DNA of 64,000 nucleotides from Daphnia carinata (taxonomy: Eukaryota; Arthropoda; Branchiopoda; Diplostraca; Daphniidae), in assembly GCF_022539665.2 (NCBI RefSeq), contig NC_081334.1, positions 3,162,001-3,226,000 on the forward strand, written 5' to 3'. Made by a program: the position numbers and the translations under genes. Below are positions 46,803 to 57,664 of the stretch, in pieces (the stretch's first letter is position 1; every line of letters starts with the position of its first letter). Under the pieces are notes generated by a model. The model did no database searches. It was not told the DNA's origin and saw nothing but the letters and a program-made list of their open reading frames with translations.

Positions 46803-49037
46803 ATGACTAGGTTTGGAGGACGTTATCGGCTATTTTTCAACTTGTCCGTCATTCTTTCTAATCTATCGTTAATACCAGGTATCATTTTTGAGCTAATTCC
46901 AATCTGAACGTTGATATTTTTAAGAGAACAGCATGACATGTTTTGGGGCCAAACAAAATTCTAAAATCGTTTCCATGTTCCTTCTATGTATTTTAGGATC
47001 CGCTGCTGCCCTGGAATTCGAGAAGCAAATAGTTTGGGGCAAACATTTCATCATTGGGACTGTCGAGGTATTATTTCTCATAGAATCGATAAAACAGGCA
47101 GTGATGATTCTTTATTGGCACTGTCCGTGAAAAAGATTCCACCCTATATCATTTTTAAACGGAGCAATAACGGAACGTTACAACAAGTCGATGGATTCGT
47201 CCATCAAATCTTACAGCTTTTAGCGAAAAAATTCGAATTTACGTGAGTAATTTATATGATTTCATAGTTTTTACTCATTTTAGAGTCCATGATGCGAGTT
47301 GGAGTTACAAAAATGGATGCATTTAGGTTTGAATACGTTGAGGCCCCAAATGGCACTACTGGTTCCTGTGTTAACAATACCTGCAACGGCTTGATCGGCA
47401 TGCTTGTTCGAGGCGTAATGGCATCTACGTTGTCTGTTTCTTTCACTTGTAAATTAAACGATTTTCATTTTTCGTCCTAGGAAATTGATATGATAGCCAC
47501 AGGCTTAGGCATGACCTTGTCTCGCTTTCAAGTGATTGACTACACCTTCCCGTTTGAGAGCGACCCTATCACTCTACTTATTCCTTACCCGAAAAAAGAT
47601 AGCACGTTAAAGAGCATTCGCAAGCCGTTCACTACCGAGGTATTCTATTGATCTAAATTCATCTCTGATTGTCCTCGTTGAATTGTTTGATTATTGTTTC
47701 CATTACAGGTATGGATCTTGCTTATACTAAGTATGGGGATTTATGCTTACCTCATGTCCTGGGCCGGATATCTGAGAGCGCGTTGGTTCCATCGTTCGTA
47801 TTCTGGGACAACAGAAAACTTAGACAGCAGGCGTGAAATTGCACGACAGCCCGGCAGGTTTGCGGATAACATAATGTTTCTGCTGAGCGTCTTAGTCAAC
47901 CGTAAGTTTCTTTCAAAATATCAGAAACACCTAAGCTCCCTTTACTCTGGTTTTTACCTGCAAAATAGCTGGAAATGTAGTGCCTCTAGGATTCGGCGAA
48001 GCTTTTCGAATTTTGGTTGCGGTGTGGTGTCTCATTGCCGTCGTCATTACTAACTCGTACAATACCAGTAACGTTAAACAAAATCATTTATGACCATAAG
48101 CAATCCGTAAATGCCCTCGATATACTTTTTGCAGGTATTAAATCGTTCTTAACGTTGCCAAGATACAGACCTGTCATAAGATCATTGCAAGATCTCATTG
48201 AGAATTCGAAATACTCTTTCGTTGCCAAAAAGCACAGCAGCGTTTGGTCCAACATGATCGTATGAACAAAGCCTTTTTTTTATAGTTATATTCTTCTAAG
48301 CTCTGAATCTGAGAAATGTTGGTTGTTACTTAGTTTACAGTTTCTAATTAACGGGAAATTGAATTGCATAGGAAGCAAAGTCCGGTCCGTTTGCCAAGAT
48401 TGGCAATAAATTACGCCAACATCCGGAGAATTCGTTAGACATGCTAGACGACAGCAAAGATTTCGTGGTCTATCACAAAAAGGTCCTAGCCCAGGTTTGT
48501 TTACAATAAAGATATTTGATTAATCGTTTCTTCCCAATCCTTAATCGTATTCATATTCTAGTTTCATTCGTCAAATCTGTTCATGATCCGGGAAGATATG
48601 AAATCTAGTGGGAAATGCCGGCTGTACACTGCGGAAGAGCCTTTTGACGAACTACACATCAGTTTTGGACTTCCCAAGAATAGCCACATTAAGAACCACC
48701 TCCTCAGCCACGAGTAAGTAATAAGAATTTTATTTATTTGATTTGTATTCTTGGCATTTGTTGTGAAATTATGTAAAATGTGTTGAAACAAAGGCTCATG
48801 TGGCTGAAGCAATCGGGAATGTTGGCATATTGGAAAAATACCTACTGGCCCCGAACTAACCGTTGTTCGGCCCCCATTTCGACGAAACCGGCATCAGACA
48901 CTGAAAGGTTGACGTTGAATTATCTGGCCGGTCCCTTTTTGCTACTATGTGCCGGTATCATTGTGTCTCTAGTTAGTTTTGCAGCCGAATTAATTAGGAA
49001 TTATTGCCGAACTAAGCGTTCTTCAATCTGCAAGTGA
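46803..49037 (+). CDS. Ionotropic receptor (variant iGluR), copy B
   Basis: Eleven exons in phase: 46803-46878, 46997-47067, 47136-47242, 47327-47414, 47481-47639, 47709-47901, 47969-48067, 48135-48259, 48372-48494, 48562-48713 and 48794-49037, 478 aa. The leader is RLFFNLSVILSNLSLIPG. The ligand-binding half S1 reads FIIGTVEIPPYIIFKRSNNG, GLIGMLVRGEIDMIATGLGM and TLSRFQVIDYTFPFE. M1 is VWILLILSMGIYAYLMSW. After the pore comes RILVAVWCLIAVVITNSYNT and SIKSFLTLPRYRPVIRSLQD, a typical IR gating and S2 start. S2 continues HSSNLFMIREDMKSS. The last TM is LAGPFLLLCAGIIVSLVSFA. It shares 88- and 159-nt exons with copy A, so the two are old paralogs. Membrane receptor; chemosensory role inferred from family. 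Confidence 0.88.
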
Positions 49038-49470
49038 ATAGTCGTAGCCGAACGCCTGTTGTGGTTGAACGACTTAGTCATAAAGTAGCTTACGATACAG
49101 ATACGTAAAGACCTATGTTATCACAAATAGTCGTGTTAGGTAGTAAAATCTTAAGAGAAGCTTTTACGAATATTGCCGAATGGGAAAACGGTAAACGAAA
49201 TAATTGCATCTTTTTCTGAATACACGTAACTCTGTGGGAAATGATCCTTATGTTGGGCAACTATCTGACACCCATAAGAGTTGGAAAACCTTATCCGTCT
49301 GAGTGGTATCCAATATCGCGATTGGTCTCATTTTGGTTCGGACTTGTGAAAACACTTCTAAAGATCTTTATTTTTTAAATTGCACTTTAGTTGACAAATT
49401 GTATCTTCTAATAAGACTAGGCTATCGAGGACTTCGTTGTCATTTTGTTGCTCAGGCTGGAGAAGAAGGC
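49038..49470. other. Convergent 3' region between IR B and ninjurin B
   Basis: Probable 3' UTRs only. Confidence 0.45.
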
Positions 49471-50233
49471 TCAGACTCCAGTAGGTGAATGTGGCTCAGA
49501 AGGAATGTCGGTGGCAGTTTGCTTCCATCGAAGAAATGTCGTGCGTTCATCATCAATCCCGAAGGTAGCAATGAAAATGTTGACAAACGTGATGGCAAAG
49601 ATTAAAATGACAACAAGGTCGTTCATGATTCGGGTTCCTTCACGAACATCTTTGCGTTTGTAGTCTTTTCGGCTGACGCAGACAAGTAGTATACCTGCAA
49701 TAATCTGTAATTCAGACAAACAAGTCAACATGCTAATGGCTTTTTGTAGTCAATGCAGCCAAGAGTCAGACCATTGAACATGGTAAGTAACAAGTACCTG
49801 AAGAGCAATGCTGATGGAAATTAATGTAATGTTCATCTTGTGGTAAAAATCCCAATAAGGAGATCGCATTACGTATCTCAGTTGACTGGCATTGGCCGTC
49901 AATAGAGCAATGTCCATCATACCTTGTCATGCGAAAAGTCTTAACTCTGATTGAAATTTTGATATTCATGAACGTTAAAACAGCACAGATTTACACAGAA
50001 TCCTCACCTTGGGAAAAGTTCTTTTTAGCGGTGTAGCTTATATTTCTATTGTTGTTTAAACCATCTTCCACCCCACTGATGTCATTGACGTTTCTCGCTG
50101 GAGTAGCAACGATTAGTTCGTTAACTCGTTCATCTTCGGATGTCAGCGGTTTCAACTCTTCGAGCGGAATAACTATTCCTGCAGGCCGACGATTGAAGTC
50201 TTGGTCTCCTCTGCTCCTTTCATTGTTAGCCAT
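49471..50233 (-). CDS. Ninjurin, copy B
   Basis: Exons 50008-50233, 49798-49922 and 49471-49704 join in phase to 194 aa, close to the usual ninjurin size. The core reads ISYTAKKNFSQGMMDIALL, TANASQLRYVMRSPYWDFYH, ITLISISIALQIIAGILLVC and VVILIFAITFVNIFIATFGI. The C terminus is almost the same as in copy A (DDERTTFLRWKQ). The 125-nt middle exon is identical in length in both copies. Copy B lacks the repeat-rich first exon of copy A. Both ninjurins lie on the minus strand and flank the receptor pair. Confidence 0.88.
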
Positions 50234-51107
50234 GTCTCTTACGGTGTTGCTTGGATTTACAACAGTAATTTTATTTTACAAAAATAATTTAATAATGCAA
50301 TTTTCTCCAAACCCGGAAATGTACAGTGTCGGATCTAACGAAACGTGTCACAAATAACAATCAAACCACACTAGCGGTTTTCACTTTGTCAGTTTTCGCA
50401 ATCCAGAGATTTCAAATTTAATCGATTTCTTAATGAGGACCTCACTGACAACTTGATTGGTAAATGCACGCCTTGAAATTATTGCAGAAAAGTAGACTAG
50501 CTTCTTTTTAACTTGCGGTGTTTTAGTGCTTGAATTCAGGTTTAAAAGATAAAAACTCCATCGGCATTTCGCCAGGGTGCACTCTGAAATCAGAACTGAC
50601 ATGGCACACCGATTTTTTTCTACATTTCTGCGGCAGCCAACGTGCCCAACCTTGACAGGCCAGTCACGCTGGATGAAGACATGAAAAGTTTAAGTAATGA
50701 GAATACGTGTATGCCATTTTTTGTAGATGTCCGTCTTGCTCGTCCTTCTTCATGCAGGCCCAAAGATGGAAAAAAGGATTGTTTCCTGAGAAAGAACTAA
50801 AACACGTGTAACGAAAGTAAGTAAATACATAGCATTCTCATGCATTCTTTAACTTTTCTTGCCTTCACTTCCAACGTGCTTTCCCTCTTCCGCAAATTCC
50901 CATGCACAAATTTGGCTAAGAGGTTTCCTCAGTTTCCAAACTCCGCTTCCCGCTAAATAGCGATTCCACGTTTCATTTTACTGGAGGTAGACGAATCTAA
51001 GTTTGAACACAAGTTTATAGGCTTAGGTAGTGGTGCCAACGATTACTGGTAAAATTTCATTGATTAAAGACTTGTATTTTAGAAAAGACATCTTTAAGCT
51101 AGTGTAA
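50234..51107. other. Divergent region between ninjurin B and Mad1
   Basis: Contains the 5' regions of both genes; no core promoter motif identified with confidence. Confidence 0.4.
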
Positions 51108-53934
51108 ATGGCAAGCTCGTCTCGAAGTGTACCTGATGATTTAGATTCGACGGTCCTCAGACATCAGGTCAAGTGTTTTTATGCATGCACAATTCGTTAA
51201 ATTCAAGCCTTTTTCACGAAATTTTCTCGTCTAGGTTCAAAGATATTTTAATGAATTGAGCCAAGAAGGACCTCTTAATATGGAGTTTTTAAGTATGAAG
51301 AGGAAACCAGCCAGCAGTGCCGTCACCACAGCTATGCGGACCTCTACGTTGGATTCCTTCCTCCCTAAGAAAATGTGCTTTGATTCTAGTGTTGCAGAAG
51401 AAAATTCTTTCAGAGCTGATTCTTCTTCATACGTGAGAAAAAATGTAGCTGATTCATACAGTCAATCATTTAGCAAGTCAGCAAAAGTAGACATCACAGC
51501 TCAGTACGAACAAAAACTTTCGGAGAAGCAGGCAAAAATTCTTGAATTGCAACAGAAAATTATTCAGGCTGAAATGAAATTTAGCACTTTACTGACAACA
51601 AAAGGTCAACTTGATCATGATCTATCAAACCTAAAAGATACTTGTAGCACAAAAATCAAGCACTATGAAGACAAAATTGAAAACCTCCAGGTAAGCCGAC
51701 TGCATCTGGTCATATTTTAAACAACTCATAAAATCGTTCACTTTAGATTGAAATCAGGCAACTCCATCTGAAAAATGACCGCCTTTCTAAAGAAAACATA
51801 CTTATGAAAGAAGCAATGGACCAACTCAAGTTAGCATGTGCTGAAGAAAAGATATCTTGTAGCAAAGAACTATCTAGAGTAGAACAGAAAATGATTGACA
51901 TGCAACTAGAATGTGAAGATAAAATCCATGAATTAGAACAAAACCTAGAAAAAGCCCTATGGGAGGCAAATAAACATCAAATGGAGGCTGAGGAGGCAAA
52001 AAATCAATTGAAACTGAAAGAAAGAGTGGCCAGCCCGCCATCCGATCACACAACAGTTATTGAACAGCAGAGACAAGTAATACTTGAAATGGAAAACGCG
52101 TTGTTTGCCCAAAGAGCATCTTTCTCGCAGTCACAAGAAGCAAAGCTTGCAAGAATACCTCAGGTACTTCATTAGATCCATATAGGGTGTCCTTTGTTCG
52201 AATGCTATGTATTTCTACCTTATTTCAGTTAGAAAAAGAGCTTGCACATTTACATGCTACCAATCAACTATATCGGGAAACGGCTGCAAATGAATTGCTG
52301 CTAAAGGAGCAAATATCGGCTCTGCAAGAAAGTGTCCAAAGGTACAAGGACCAATGTCAAGCCATTCCTGATTTACAGGTAATTCTTCCATAACTTTTTT
52401 ATTACATTATACTTGTTCCTAGAACTTTACGAGCTATGTATAGGGAGAATTGAAGAAATTAGCCTCTCACCTCCGAGAATGGGAATCCATGGCAGAGCGC
52501 TTATTTGATGCAAACAGTCTCGCACAAGTTCAATCTCAGGTGGAAACTATGCGGAGAAGAGAGCTCAAACTGGTTGATGATATTGGTAATCTACAAGTAG
52601 AGCTAAACTCGTTGAATAGGTATGTTGTAACACAGTTGCCTCCATGGATCAATATTTTTAGAAGCAATACTTGAATATATTTTTTTAATGTTTTATAATT
52701 TAGGACAAATTTAACCTTACGGGACAAAATTGAAGCCCTCAATGATGTCTCAAAAACAAAATTAGATCTCGAAGACCGCGTGAGGAAACTCGAAAGGAAA
52801 TTAAGCGTGGTTCAAAAAGATCGTGATCATTACCGAACGATTAACGAAATGTATGAAAATGAGATGACACGAGTTGGAGGTATATCATTAGCTAACACAA
52901 GTCAAATCGCCTTTGCCATTATCAAACTATTTTTATATTAAGGCCAAGCAACAGTTTCAATGGAGACCAAGCAAATCAATGAGTTGGAACGGCTTTTGGA
53001 GGAATATCGCGGATTAGTCTCAATAGTCGATATCACGCCGAAGGTTAACCAAGAGATTGTCACCAAATTGAACCAGGAAAAAGAACAATTGACGAAGGAA
53101 GTTGCTGAATTGAACCAGACAATTAAACATTTAAAGGCTGAATTAGAGGTCGCCGAGTCGAAGGTACCAAATGCGTATGTTGTACCGATGCCAATCTTTC
53201 AAGGTTCTGTTCTCAATTAATTAGGGGATAGCTTCCGACATCCGAGTCCTCCACTTCACCAACAATCCGCTGGATAATGTTCGGCGCAAAACATTAGAAC
53301 AGCTTTCTCAGTTAGAAAAAGAGAACGAATCACTACGAGAGAGGGTTCGCTTGATGGAAGCAGGTCAAACCCAAAATCTTACTCTTTTGGTTGGAGATCA
53401 CTTTGAACAAGGATGTACTCCCGAACGTCTCAGAGGTAATCATTGTAGCTTTCAACTAGGTTCTAAATATCTACATAACTTCTTAAAAACAGATCTAGAA
53501 GAGAAACTTAAATCTAGCGAACTAAAGAATCAACGAGTGGAAGAAGTGTTCCGAAAATACTGCTCTGAATTCCGCCGAGGAATATTTGAACTTTTCGGTT
53601 ATCAGGTGGATAATGACGAATGCGGCAATTTTAAACTCACATCTGTGTTTTCCGAGTCAAGTGCGGATTATCTCTCTTTTAAAGTAATTTCGCCACTACA
53701 ATTTTTAATTTTTAAAAATTCCTATTTCTTTGCTTTATTCCTTATTAGTACGTTGGCGACGGCCTGATGGTTATGGATAGTCCATATCTTCATACCATTG
53801 ATGATTTAGTTCAGCTTCACATCAATAACCAAAAGTCCATCCCCGTCTTCTTGTCTGCCCTCACAGTTGAGCTTTACTCTCGTCAGTCTATCAACTCATC
53901 TGCCTATCCATCAGTCTTGGTTACTCCAAGCTGA
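51108..53934 (+). CDS. Mad1: Spindle assembly checkpoint protein Mad1
   Basis: Ten exons in phase: 51108-51167, 51235-51690, 51747-52163, 52229-52378, 52444-52619, 52704-52879, 52943-53163, 53225-53435, 53493-53683 and 53749-53934, 747 aa. Almost all of residues 70-650 is coiled coil (for example YEQKLSEKQAKILELQQKI). A Mad2-binding type segment falls in the region of IASDIRVLHFTNNPLD, which matches the conserved RVLHM.xNP block. The C-terminal globular RWD-like domain is diagnostic: FRRGIFELFGYQVD, NFKLTSVFSE, YLSFKYVGDG and SIPVFLSALTVELYSRQ. Mad1 sits at nuclear pores in interphase and at unattached kinetochores in mitosis, where it converts Mad2 to its closed form. The length fits animal Mad1. 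Confidence 0.93.
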
Positions 53935-54023
53935 ACTTAAAATGGGTAAAAATATATTTTTTAAAAAGGTTGTAAATGTGAAATAAATTGATTTTCCTTA
54001 TAAATTAATTTCACGTCCTGCAG

Positions 54024-55106
54024 CTGGATCAACGCGTCGAAGATCGTCGTCGGAAGAGCAGTGACATCAGCTACGAATCTTCTCCATCCTATGACGACAG
54101 TCAGCCATTGATTCCCCTCCAGCAACATCAGCAGCGGTAAGGAGAATTTCTCATTTTTCTTTCATTTTCTATGGGGAAAAAAAAACAAAAAAAAAACAAA
54201 AAAAAAGCCATTTTTTATAGTTCTGTTGTCGTGCAACGTGACTGTGTATGTTGCGATGCACGCTTATCGGCTTAGATAAAAATGGCGTATTTTTCCATGT
54301 ATTGTTCCTTTTTGTAAAAAATTCAAAAATTCCTGTCTTCGTTTTTTGCGTTTGACAAATACACAACGTTGTCTGAACTCTATTTTGTCCTGCGGCAATT
54401 GTTTATTTCGACGCTAAATGCGTCATTGCTACCACAGGCAACTGACAGGTCGGGAAAACGAATAGGGAAAAAAAACGAAGTAGTTTTTGTTAAAAGAACA
54501 CCTGGGAGAAAAATTATGGATTTCAATGTACAACTCTTGGGGTGATAGAAAAAGCTCCGTCAGAGAAAACAATGGGTAATCAAGTATCTTAGGTATTGGT
54601 ATTCGGAAAGGCAAGTGGCCTGGGTCTTGGCTTCGATGTTTTGAGCCAGTGAATGGCCCAGAAATGGCACCAGTTTAACATAAAACATGGATTAGGTACT
54701 TCTTGGTTTTTTGTCTATCGAAAAAGTATTTTTAATGCTATTATTTTGCATTCACAGAATTTTAGCTGGGGATCAAGTCAAGTCTGCAAGTGTTACAGAA
54801 TGGAAGAGTGAGCCTAAAGTTGGAAAAACACTGAAAGGGCATTACCATTTAGGTATGAGGTAAAGTAATAGAGTATGCAAATTGTCTAATGAGAAGTACC
54901 ATCTTGTGTGAATGAATCCTGTGTAACAGCAATCCTTTATAGTTCTATCACAGCTAGAAGCCTCAAATAATTCTGCTTCTCTTGCTAAGGAACAACATGT
55001 CCTTTACGTTCAGAGTGTTGGTGAAGCTGGGTACTTAAATGGCCCTAAAGATGTTTCACTTCGCTGGCATTGCAGCGATGAACATCATACATGGACTCTT
55101 TAGGTA
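54024..55106 (+). CDS. Exon-like segments of an unresolved gene
   Basis: 54024-54136 sits between a good acceptor (CGTCCTGCAG) and donor (GTAAGG) and reads KSSDISYESSPSYDDSQPLI. It joins in phase to 54758-54852 (RILAGDQVKSASVTEWKSE). A third segment to 55106 reads LEASNNSASLAKEQHVLYVQ and later GYLNGPKDVSLRWHCSDEHH, but its frame does not join cleanly to the second. An ATG followed by a GT donor lies at about 53943. Real exons or remnants of one gene are likely, but the model is incomplete and the product unrecognised. Confidence 0.28.
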
Positions 55107-55559
55107 TGAAAGGAATTTTCTTAAAAAATTTTGAATTTATGACAAAGCATTTCTCCTCCTTTTTGCCAACCATGTCTAATCTACAAAAAAAAATTTATCC
55201 AATAGGAAAGGATTTTCAGCATACTGGGAATACAACTATCAACAATGCAACATTCTACGGGTGCTATTTTATCATTCAAGAGCTTTATACAATGATTTTC
55301 ATCTGCAATTTGTATGGCCTTTCCCAAGCTTCTGTCAGAAGTTGAATCTATGAGTCATTTAAGTCACATGAACAACAATTGAGATGCTTAATGGTGTTGT
55401 TTTTCTTTTCTCAGTGTAGGTTAATAGTAACATTGGATCTGAAAAAATTCTTGGTTGGGGCAAGGCACTGAAAAAATTGTAATGATTGGATGGATGACGT
55501 GACATTTCCATACTTCATTCGGATTCCCGAGACGGTATTTTATATTTAAAAAATTGAAG

Positions 55560-55925
55560 TGCATATCTGGGCTCCCTTCCTTTCCGTAGCCCCGTTTCCC
55601 CTTGACTCGTAATAAGCCCGTAGGGGGTCATGCCCCTACTGTACGGTATATATAAAAATAACATATACCGAGGTTTGGAGGGCTCTGGCCGGAAAGGGGA
55701 CGTGGGGGTCCGCTTAGTCCGATGATGTGTTCACGGAGGGCGACGTGGCTACCCACAAATCCGAACTAAAGGTTAATCGCTCCAGTAAAAATGTTCCAAA
55801 TCTTCGGCTCTTCTTCCGGCTTCTCTTAGCCAATCACCGGGTAATCTCCCCGGTGGGTCAACAAGGCAGTGTCTCCCCCTGCCTGGGTTGACGGCAACTT
55901 TTGAAAGGGCTATTGTGCCTTTTTA
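55560..55925. ncRNA. GC-rich hairpin-rich block, possible structured RNA or repeat end
   Basis: Against AT-rich surroundings this block has at least four perfect inverted repeats. They are GTAGGGG/CCCCTAC (55620-55639), CGGTATAT/ATATACCG (55644-55680), CACCGGG/CCCGGTG (55835-55855), and GTCAAC-AGGCAG with CTGCCT-GTTGAC (55857-55892). There is no open frame. It could be a structured transcript, or part of a repeat element. No known RNA class recognised, including SRP, RNase P and hammerhead cores. Confidence 0.35.
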
Positions 55926-56249
55926 AAGTTGCAAAAATAATTTTAATGTGCAGAGAATTGTCAATAAATTTTTTTTTATAAAATATTTTTTGCAAAATTT
56001 GTTTTTTTCAGTGTCTGTGTTCACACATTACATTCATCAGCTTTGTTTTTTATTTAACTTGCTCAATTCAATTATTGTTATGGCCACCCTTGATGGTATG
56101 CATTGTTTCCATTGATTTGTCGTTTATCTAGTATTCAATTATTTTTTATTACACACCTTAAATTCTTCAACTTAGATTCAAGGAACAACGTGTAATACCG
56201 TAATATATCCTGAAGTAATTTTGTATTTGTATTTTGTTTTACTCGTATG

Positions 56250-56320
56250 GGAACCGATCCCCAGACATTTAGCGTGCAATGCCGATGCTCTAACATTGAG
56301 CCACGAGAGATATCTAAATG
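56250..56320 (-). repeat. tRNA-like fragment (minus strand)
   Basis: On the minus strand the sequence has an A-box-like TGGCTCAATGTTAGAGCA and a B-box-like GGATCGGTTCCCA. The stems do not all pair, so it looks like a tRNA-derived repeat rather than a working tRNA. Confidence 0.35.
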
Positions 56321-56404
56321 ATTTAATATCGCATATCATATGTTATCGTCTAGAATGTTTATGCAGTCTTTCACAACTATATGTTTATCTTTCTATTTCT
56401 TTCT

Positions 56405-56470
56405 TAAGGCCTATAGCTCTGTGGTAGAGCCTTTAGCTGCGATACCTGTTACCCTGGGTTCGAAACTTAG
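56405..56470 (+). repeat. tRNA-like fragment
   Basis: Contains TAGCTCTGTGGTAGAGCC (A box) and GGGTTCGAAACT (B box) at tRNA spacing. The anticodon stem (TTTAG/ACCTG) does not pair, which points to a pseudogene or SINE head. Confidence 0.4.
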
Positions 56471-56584
56471 TAGATGTATAAAAATGAAAAAGAATAGAAA
56501 AGAATAAGGAGAAATATTTCAGTTTTACTCTAAGTGTAAATGCAAGTCCGCAAACGACTAGAAAAAAGCCAACTTGACATTACA

Positions 56585-56656
56585 TGATTCATGGCTCATT
56601 GGTAGAGCATCGGCGAGGTATGCCAAACATCCAGGGTTCGATCCCCGTGTCAGTTG
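56585..56656 (+). repeat. tRNA-like fragment
   Basis: Contains TGGCTCATTGGTAGAGCA (A box) and GGGTTCGATCCCC (B box). Part of the anticodon stem pairs (GGC/GCC), but position 33 is not T and the acceptor stem does not close. Probably a tRNA-derived repeat. Confidence 0.42.
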
Positions 56657-56793
56657 ATGTACAGCTAAATAATAAATACAAAAGTAAATAATGTAAAATC
56701 GTTTTTATTGTCCCTCCTTCCACCCACATGTCCACCACCATTACATACATTTGAAAATACAGTACACAACATACACAAATACACTTAAACTAA

Positions 56794-57103
56794 CACGTTG
56801 GCTGCCACGCCACCTATCTACAATTGCTACTGTCGCTATCTTACGGATAGCGACCAAGGGGGCCGGGTGGCCCGGGCTGAAACGACGATGAGACCTTTAC
56901 GGGAATGCACACCCCAGGTCTACATCGACGTCTCGTTCAAGGGATTCCCTATGGTGCATTGCCTTTTGTGGCCATTCGGCCAATCTTGGGCAGTGGCGCT
57001 GCTCCACCCCATGGCAGATAAACCATGGAGCAGAACAGCGCGGCCCGTCCCTGTCAAGCTACAAAAAAAAGGGGATCAAAGTGGGTGGGTGGCAGCCAAC
57101 GTG
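56794..57103. mobile_element. Inverted-repeat element (MITE), TTAA-type target
   Basis: The ends are CACGTTGGCTGCCAC and its exact reverse complement, a 15-bp perfect terminal inverted repeat with a looser extension. The right flank is TTAA (57104-57107) and the left flank CTAA, consistent with a slightly mutated TTAA target duplication. The element is 310 bp, has no transposase, and is more GC-rich than its flanks. TTAA targets are typical of piggyBac-type transposons, so a non-autonomous piggyBac relative is the best guess. Confidence 0.6.
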
Positions 57104-57263
57104 TTAATTTGCAAAACATAATACAACATAAAACAAAACACAACCATACCACGAAGACGGGGCGACCACGAGGTGACGAAGGGGCGATAGGGGAGGCGAT
57201 GACGGCGTGTCCACGAGGCAAAGGCGGGGCGACGGGCGATGCGAAGACAGGACGACGGGCGAT

Positions 57264-57545
57264 GCGAAGTCGTAACGACGGCCGAAGCGAAGACCGGACG
57301 ACGGCCGAAGCGAAGACCGGACGACGGCCGAAGCGAAGACCGGACGACGGCCGAAGCGAAGACCGGACGACGGCCGAAGCGAAGACCGGACGACGGCCGA
57401 AGCGACGACGGCCGAAGCGAAGACCGGACGACGGCCGAAGCGAAGACCGGACGACGGCCGAAGCGAAGACCGGACGACGGCCGAAGCGAAGACCGGACGA
57501 CGGCCGAAGCGAAGACCGGACGACGGCCGAAGCGAAGACGGGATT
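57264..57545 (+). repeat. GC-rich minisatellite, 23-bp unit, about 11 copies
   Basis: The unit GACCGGACGACGGCCGAAGC plus GAA repeats nearly perfectly, with one shortened unit near 57405. Because 23 is not a multiple of three, each frame reads the same 23-residue peptide cycle. At least two frames stay open over the whole array. Flanking sequence at 57140-57260 has looser related GGGCGA/ACGG words. The predicted frames (57025-57558, 57239-57664) are most simply products of the repeat, not genes. Confidence 0.9.
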
Positions 57546-57664
57546 ACGGGCGAGGTGACGACTGGCGTGGCGAAGACGAAGAAGGCTTTGTTCTAAATCA
57601 TAAAAGTAAAGAAAAAGAACTAGTTAGTGGGAAATACAAGATTGTTGCTGTAACCAAACGTTGA

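Noticed and set aside
46933-47240. Apparent frameshift in ionotropic receptor B near 47070
   Set aside because: An intron at 47068-47135 ending GAAAAAG restores the frame and gives the typical IR block GTVEIPPYI, so no mutation is needed.
55700-55760. Hammerhead ribozyme or SRP-like core in the hairpin block
   Set aside because: The words resemble parts of these RNAs only loosely; the conserved CUGAUGA and GAAA core elements are not present in the right order.
56794-57121. Frame of 107 aa inside the inverted-repeat element
   Set aside because: It spans the terminal repeats themselves and has no transposase motif, so it is not taken as a gene.
57025-57664. Two overlapping frames of 177 and 141 aa in the minisatellite
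   Set aside because: Their length comes from the 23-bp repeat, which lacks stops in several frames. There is no start context, splice structure or non-repeat domain.
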